DNA of 18,657 nucleotides from Deinococcales bacterium (GTDB lineage Bacteria > Deinococcota > Deinococci > Deinococcales > JAAFIG01), in assembly GCA_013298595.1 (NCBI GenBank), contig JAAFIG010000053.1, forward strand, positions 1-18,657. Reading direction: 5' to 3'. Shown here in pieces: positions 15,777-18,657 of this stretch (the first letter of the stretch is position 1; every line of letters begins with the position of its first letter). Made by a program: the position numbers and the translations under genes. A model generated the notes under the pieces. That model was not told the DNA's origin. It did not search any database and was given only the letters and a program-made list of their open reading frames with translations.

Positions 15777-15804
15777 AAAAAACCCTCGAGTATACTCGAG
15801 GGTT
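15777..15804 (-). terminator. Intrinsic terminator of the leu attenuator
   Basis: On the minus strand CCCTCGAGTATACTCGAGGG (8-bp stem, TATA loop; the palindrome extends by AA/TT to 24 nt) is followed by six T. The stem consists of two CTCGAG words head to head. It stands between the leader peptide and leuA and would end transcription unless its 5' arm is captured by the antiterminator. Confidence 0.85.
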
Positions 15805-15839
15805 GCGGTTGCAAATTCAATACTAAGCCGCGACCCTCG
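15797..15839 (-). promoter_or_regulatory. Antiterminator pairing of the leu attenuator
   Basis: The RNA segment UUCGAGGGUCGCGG, at the end of the leader-peptide frame (15828-15841), can pair with CCGCAACCCUCGAG (15795-15808), which includes the 5' arm of the terminator; 13 of 14 positions pair, counting one G-U. The two structures are mutually exclusive. A ribosome that reaches the leader stop codon covers the first segment, freeing the terminator; one stalled at the CTA codons leaves it exposed. Confidence 0.7.
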
Positions 15840-15879
15840 AAGGGTTTAGGGCTAGAAATAGCGAAACAACAGATTTCAT
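15823..15879 (-). CDS. leuL: leu leader peptide, 18 residues
   Basis: The peptide is MKSVVSLFLALNPSRVAA, ending in TAG. Its middle contains three Leu codons, all the rarely used CTA, spaced one codon apart (CTA TTT CTA GCC CTA), and it also holds two adjacent Val codons. In Salmonella and E. coli the leu leader also uses CUA-type Leu codons for sensitivity to charged tRNA-Leu. The ATG lies 8 nt after the -10 box, so translation would be leaderless or nearly so. The symbol is used by analogy of role; there is no sequence homology to enteric LeuL. Confidence 0.7.
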   Translation of the reverse strand: MKSVVSLFLALNPSRVAA

Positions 15880-15887
15880 GTACTGGT

Positions 15888-15917
15888 AGCGTAACAGGCT
15901 AACTGTATTGCTGTCAA
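15888..15917 (-). promoter_or_regulatory. Promoter of the leu leader and leuA
   Basis: On the minus strand a perfect TTGACA (15912-15917) is followed after 18 nt by TACGCT (15888-15893). Transcription should start 1-2 nt before the leader-peptide ATG. The -35 begins only 3 nt after the stop codon of the upstream lipoprotein gene. Confidence 0.65.
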
Positions 15918-15920
15918 GCG

Positions 15921-16583
15921 TTACGGGGTTGCAGCAAAATCAACTTCATCAACAAAAATCCAACGGAAATTACTGTTGCGCTCGAGTCGGATACTGATTT
16001 CAGCGCTGTTAATATCAACATCAAATGCCACGTCACCACGACGATTATCGGGCACTTCTTTACCACTGAGCTTAAAGGATTTGCCGTTGATCACAACATT
16101 TTGCGGCAAGGCAATGCCAGCGTACTCGGTGTGGCTAAAACCAATGGTGATGCGTTTAAATTGCCGAGCCTTGGTAAACTTAAAAGTCATGACAGGGTCT
16201 TTATTTAACCAACCAACCCATTCTGCTGAAGGTGCTCCTGTGACATTGGCATTATAAACATTCTGACCTCGAGTACTATCGTTTAGTTGCCGACCAGTAT
16301 CATCTATGTACGTGATATTTGAATCGGTGGCTTTATCTCCAGGCGTTGCAGTGTAAGAAGCTGGTAAAACGCTTTGTAAGGTGCCAACAGCGGCGGTGTT
16401 ATTGCTAGAACTACTCGAGTTACCAGAACTACTCGAGCTACTCGAACTACCTGAAAAACCTGTTCCATTATTATTGGCACCAGTTGGATCTTGCACAGTA
16501 CTGACGGGGGTTGGGGTGGCTGGGGCTGGTGCACAACTTAAAAATGATGTGACAAGCAAAGCTGTAACGAAAATTTTTTTCAT
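15921..16583 (-). CDS. Lipoprotein with Ser-rich linker and C-terminal beta-sandwich-like domain
   Basis: This encodes 220 residues. MKKIFVTALLVTSFLSC is a lipoprotein signal with the lipidated Cys at 17. Residues about 18-66 are low complexity, first Pro/Thr, then Gly/Ser/Asn with runs of Ser, which looks like a surface spacer. From about residue 84 a folded domain follows (YIDDTGRQLNDSTRGQNV, VGWLNKDPVMTFKF, FKRITIGFSHTEYAGIALPQNV, FRWIFVDEVDF) whose strand pattern resembles discoidin/F5-8C carbohydrate- or surface-binding domains; that fold call is inference. AGGAG precedes the ATG and directly abuts a CTCGAG word. The gene lies 63 nt after the broken GNAT gene. Two CTCGAG words and one near copy sit in the Ser linker, read as TCG AGT. 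Confidence 0.8.
   Translation of the reverse strand: MKKIFVTALLVTSFLSCAPAPATPTPVSTVQDPTGANNNGTGFSGSSSSSSSSGNSSSSSNNTAAVGTLQSVLPASYTATPGDKATDSNITYIDDTGRQLNDSTRGQNVYNANVTGAPSAEWVGWLNKDPVMTFKFTKARQFKRITIGFSHTEYAGIALPQNVVINGKSFKLSGKEVPDNRRGDVAFDVDINSAEISIRLERNSNFRWIFVDEVDFAATP
16408..16446. repeat. Short tandem repeat in the Ser-linker coding region
   Basis: GAACTACTCGAG occurs at 16408-16419 and 16426-16437, 18 nt apart, followed by a degenerate third copy ending in CTCGAA. It encodes the Ser-rich linker of the lipoprotein and probably changes length by slippage. Confidence 0.6.
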
Positions 16584-16646
16584 AATTTGTTCTCCTCGAG
16601 AAAAGTCTACACGAGAAAATTAAATGATTTCTTAGTAATGCGTGAT

Positions 16647-17183
16647 TTATTGCACGTTCATAACATCTGAACGCAAAATACTGTAATAAATCACATCTTG
16701 AGGTAGACCATTTTTCTGAACATAACCACGTAACAAACCTTCGTACTGCATTCCAATGGCTAAAAGAATGCGTCCACTCGCGGGATTGCTTGGAAAATGA
16801 CAAGCCTGCACTCGGTGCAAGTCCATATTTGAAAAAACGTATTCAATCAGTGCTCGAGTGGCTTCTTTCATAAACCCTTGACCTCTGTACGGCTGACCAC
16901 ACCAGTACCCTAATTCACCTCGAGCATGTTTGGTCTCGAATCCGATACCACAATCAGCAATAATCTCGAGCGTATCCTTTAAGCACACAGCAAAACTTAG
17001 ATGTTTACCAGCTACATTCGCTTGGATCATCTGCTCGACTCGAGTTTGTGCCTAACCAATAGGTTGAGGATAAGGATAGGATAAAGTGAAGGCAGCAATA
17101 TCAGCTTCATTAGAAAGCTTGGCAAAACGAGGTATATCCTCAAGTCTCCAAGGGCGAAGTAGTAACCGAGGTGTTTCAATCAT
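16647..17183 (-). pseudogene. GNAT-family acetyltransferase gene interrupted by an in-frame TAG
   Basis: One continuous frame of 179 codons runs from ATG 17183 to the stop at 16647, with a single TAG at codon 44 (17052-17054). Before it the translation is MIETPRLLLRPWRLEDIPRF and on to a YPQPIG-like stretch, the classic RimJ/RimL N-terminus; after it comes AQTRVEQMIQANVAGKHLSFAV, then ELGYWCGQPYRGQGFMKEATRALIEYVF, with the acetyl-CoA loop QPYRGQGF, and a normal C-terminus. Together they form one complete acetyltransferase, so a point change (for example GAG to TAG) is the simplest explanation. A good GGAG site precedes the ATG. Re-initiation at ATG 17030 would give 127 residues without the first strand and helices. 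Apart from the stop, the frame is intact, so the change is recent, a sequencing error, or readthrough is used. Confidence 0.85.
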
Positions 17184-17202
17184 GGCTGCTCCAAAAGGAA
17201 TT

Positions 17203-17748
17203 ATGGCTGAAAAAATTCGAGTACAATACGAAAATCTTGGTGTAACAGGTTTTTATCAAACGCACGGAGCCACTTATCGTAACCCGCACGAAAAACAAAT
17301 TCACGCTTTACTTGTGCAATTAGCAACCCAATTGAACTTCTCGAGTGTACTGGATTTAGCTTGTGGTAGTGGTGAAGTTAGCAGCAAAATCCTCGAATTA
17401 GGTGGTAATATATCGGGTATTGACCCATACACTGCCGATGCGTACCATCAGCGCTTAGGCTTAACAGCCGAAGCTATCAGTTTTGAAGATATTGCCAATG
17501 GTGCTTTGGTTGGACGACATTATAGTCTAGTGATTTGTAGTTTTGCTTTGCATTTAGCGGACACCTCGAGATTGCCACTGATTTGTTACCACCTAGCTAA
17601 TATCAGCCCTCAGTTACTGATTTTAACACCACACAAACGCCCAAGTATCAAACCGGAATGGGGTTGGCAGCTCGAGACAGAAACACATTTTGAACGGGTT
17701 AAAGCTCGAGTTTATAAATCGGTGTATCAAGAAGTTACAGAACTTTGA
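17203..17748 (+). CDS. Class I SAM-dependent methyltransferase
   Basis: This encodes 181 residues. Motif I is VLDLACGSGEVSSKILELGG, the SAM-binding loop (about residues 50-69), followed by GIDPYTADAY in place of motif II and YSLVICSFALHL as motif IV. The substrate is unknown. It has no DPPY/NPPY or PCQ motif, so it is not a DNA methyltransferase of the usual types. The start at 17203 is chosen because AAAAGGAATT directly precedes it and family-like sequence begins there (MAEKIRVQYENLGVTGFYQTHG); an ATG at 17182 and the frame back to 17086 run antisense through the GNAT gene. Divergent from that gene with 19 bp between, so their promoters must overlap each other's 5' ends. Its 3' end overlaps the VOC gene tail to tail by 14 nt. 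Confidence 0.85.
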   Translation: MAEKIRVQYENLGVTGFYQTHGATYRNPHEKQIHALLVQLATQLNFSSVLDLACGSGEVSSKILELGGNISGIDPYTADAYHQRLGLTAEAISFEDIANGALVGRHYSLVICSFALHLADTSRLPLICYHLANISPQLLILTPHKRPSIKPEWGWQLETETHFERVKARVYKSVYQEVTEL

Positions 17749-18409
17749 AGTAGTAAGGAAAATTCAAATATGTTACTTCGAGCGGTGCTTTTCCCTCGAG
17801 AATGATTTTCACAAAGTGCGGTTGAGCTTGGATGTTGGTGTTTGGATACCATTCCCTACCAATCGAGGCAGCAATAATTAAACCGTGAGCATCACCAATG
17901 GGTGTAAAACTGCTCGAGCCTTGGCGGTATTTCGAGATTTTGAGGTTCACCTCTGCCCAGTCTGCGAAATCTGCGGCGTTGGGTACTGCCAAACCAATTT
18001 CGCAGATGTTGAGAATGCTGCTCGAGTCAAACGGTGTTATTGCATCGTGTTTCAGTTCGTGCCGAGCAATTAACTCGAGGATATTGCCCGCTGGGTCATA
18101 AAAATAGACTTGATTGGCATTCCAATTGGCTGTGTGAAAATGTGTTTCGCCCAATTCATCTTTGACCAATTCAGCCCGATTTTCTAACCAAGTAGTAGCC
18201 TCGAGAAACTGCTGCTCTGGAATGTTAAAAGCAAAATGATACTTGGCTGTGCTGTTTGGCTCGAGATGAAAATGCAATTTGCTCGAGCCAATTTGAAAAA
18301 CCACGTGCGAATTTGTTTGCTCGAGCATTGGAACGCTGAGCACTTGGGAATAGAACTGCACTTGCTCGAGTAAGTTTGGGCATTGCAAGTGCAGTTCTAC
18401 AATCTTCAT
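17735..18409 (-). CDS. VOC superfamily (glyoxalase/dioxygenase-like) protein
   Basis: This encodes 224 residues. The first half is a full VOC module: VELHLQCPNLLEQVQFYSQVLSVPM at the N-terminus, YHFAFNI in the middle and VYFYDPAGNILELIARHE at its end. H7, H58 and E112 are in the positions of the usual metal triad. Residues about 125-224 form a second, weaker half beginning ICEIGLAVPNAADFADW. Members include lyases, dioxygenases and resistance proteins; the substrate cannot be predicted. CGAGGATTAA before the ATG supplies a ribosome binding site made partly from a CTCGAG word. Nine CTCGAG words occur in 675 nt, most of them as Leu-Glu codon pairs. Confidence 0.87.
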   Translation of the reverse strand: MKIVELHLQCPNLLEQVQFYSQVLSVPMLEQTNSHVVFQIGSSKLHFHLEPNSTAKYHFAFNIPEQQFLEATTWLENRAELVKDELGETHFHTANWNANQVYFYDPAGNILELIARHELKHDAITPFDSSSILNICEIGLAVPNAADFADWAEVNLKISKYRQGSSSFTPIGDAHGLIIAASIGREWYPNTNIQAQPHFVKIILEGKAPLEVTYLNFPYYFKVL

Positions 18410-18468
18410 TTAATCCTCGAGTTTGAGTTAGGCATATTAACGATTGAATGATGAAAAGTACTTGAGTG

Positions 18469-18474
18469 ATTATA
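18469..18474 (-). promoter_or_regulatory. -10 box TATAAT of the VOC gene
   Basis: A perfect TATAAT lies on the minus strand about 60 nt before the VOC start codon. No convincing -35 is visible at 16-18 nt. The rest of the 248-bp region to the window edge shows no gene that I can support. Confidence 0.4.
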
Positions 18475-18543
18475 CCTGCAAAAGCTTACACGTTTTTGAC
18501 ACTCGACAAAATCCAAGTTGTGATCAACGCAGATGAGAGTTTT

Positions 18544-18561
18544 ATTCCCCAACATTCCCCA
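18544..18561. repeat. Two direct copies of ATTCCCCA at 10-nt period
   Basis: ATTCCCCA occurs at 18544-18551 and 18554-18561, one helical turn apart, between two divergently pointing TATAAT boxes. It may be a binding site; the evidence is only the repeat and its place. Confidence 0.25.
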
Positions 18562-18605
18562 GTGATGTTTGATAATGCTGCCTGCTCGAGGTTGGGTCGC
18601 TCGAG

Positions 18606-18653
18606 TTGGGTTTGAGTTTGAACTGAAATATAATTTGTTTTTTACGTAAAATG
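18606..18653 (+). promoter_or_regulatory. Possible promoter and start of a gene leaving the window on the right
   Basis: TTGGGT (18606-18611), a 17-nt spacer and TATAAT (18629-18634) precede an ATG at 18651, the last codon but one in the window. Too little of the frame is present to judge whether it is a gene. Confidence 0.3.
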
Positions 18654-18657
18654 CTAT

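Larger units (their letters stand above)
182..18605. repeat. Highly iterated palindrome CTCGAG, about 133 copies across the window
   Basis: By hand count CTCGAG occurs about 133 times (first at 182-187, last at 18600-18605), about one per 140 bp; four or five are expected for a six-base word. Copies lie in almost every gene on both strands and in intergenic DNA (for example 3268, 4700, 5438, 6363, 15785 and 15795). Approximate counts per gene are serA 7, haem-c lipoprotein 14, serine hydrolase 7, 5'-nucleotidase-like 15, DUF2461 8, leuA 11, VOC 9, but MarR-type and adjacent secreted protein 1 each. Flanking bases vary, so the word itself is the unit and not part of a longer repeat. One-base variants (TTCGAG, CTCGAA) appear occasionally and look rarer than the exact word. 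In genes it is frequently in frame as CTC GAG. Confidence 0.95.

Noticed and set aside
17086-17202. Longer N-terminus for the methyltransferase (start at 17086)
   Set aside because: It runs antisense through the first codons of the GNAT gene and lacks a ribosome binding site; AAAAGGAATT places the start at 17203.
17203-17748. Methyltransferase as the cognate enzyme of the CTCGAG word
   Set aside because: It has only generic SAM motifs and no DNA-methyltransferase catalytic motif or target-recognition region, and it is too small. The cognate enzyme, if any, must lie elsewhere.
182-18605. CRISPR array or dispersed mobile repeats as the source of the CTCGAG copies
   Set aside because: Spacing is irregular, flanks are not conserved, and most copies lie in frame inside housekeeping genes; no cas genes or transposases are present.
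18406-18657. Minus-strand frame open from the right edge and ending in an ATGA overlap with the VOC gene
   Set aside because: The last 83 codons are rich in Asn, His and Ser with no recognisable pattern, and the stretch holds two perfect TATAAT boxes in divergent orientation. It reads as an intergenic region, although a gene end cannot be excluded without the next bases.

Overview
The window is a gene-dense bacterial chromosome segment of moderate to low GC. The layout is: a 3'-truncated serA at the left edge; a run of minus-strand genes (a secreted protein, a haem-c lipoprotein, a class C beta-lactamase-fold hydrolase); a plus-strand MarR-type regulator and secreted protein pair; a tightly packed four-gene minus-strand operon (DinB/BstA-like, PPOX-like, ABM-like, Asp/Glu racemase); a divergent GlxA-type regulator; a long minus-strand run that starts at leuA and continues through a P-loop protein, a DUF2461 protein, a 5'-nucleotidase-like protein, a GNAT and a Tat-type lipoprotein; then a Ser-rich lipoprotein, a GNAT gene broken by an in-frame amber codon, a small methyltransferase and a VOC protein. 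I see no rRNA, tRNA, transposase, CRISPR array or phage genes.

The dominant signal is the palindrome CTCGAG. It occurs about 133 times by my hand count (about one per 140 bp) where four or five are expected by chance. It lies in coding and intergenic DNA alike and behaves like a highly iterated palindrome (HIP), comparable in kind to HIP1 of cyanobacteria but with a different word. In genes it often reads as the codons CTC GAG (Leu-Glu). The MarR/secreted-protein cassette is clearly poor in it.

The second system is a probable ribosome-mediated leucine attenuator in front of leuA: a promoter, an essentially leaderless 18-residue leader peptide with three CTA Leu codons, an antiterminator arm overlapping the end of that peptide, and a perfect terminator hairpin built from two CTCGAG words followed by six T. 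A second 33-codon ORF with its own ribosome binding site overlaps the leuA start.

Several genes (the secreted protein at 999-1442, the GlxA-type regulator, serA) have a TAnnnT -10 box only 6-7 nt before the ATG, which suggests leaderless mRNAs. This, the SerA sequence and a BstA/YfiT-like protein are compatible with the Deinococcota, but the assignment is tentative. The leu region links amino-acid biosynthesis with uncharacterised metabolic genes by stop/start overlaps, so attenuation may reach well beyond leuA.
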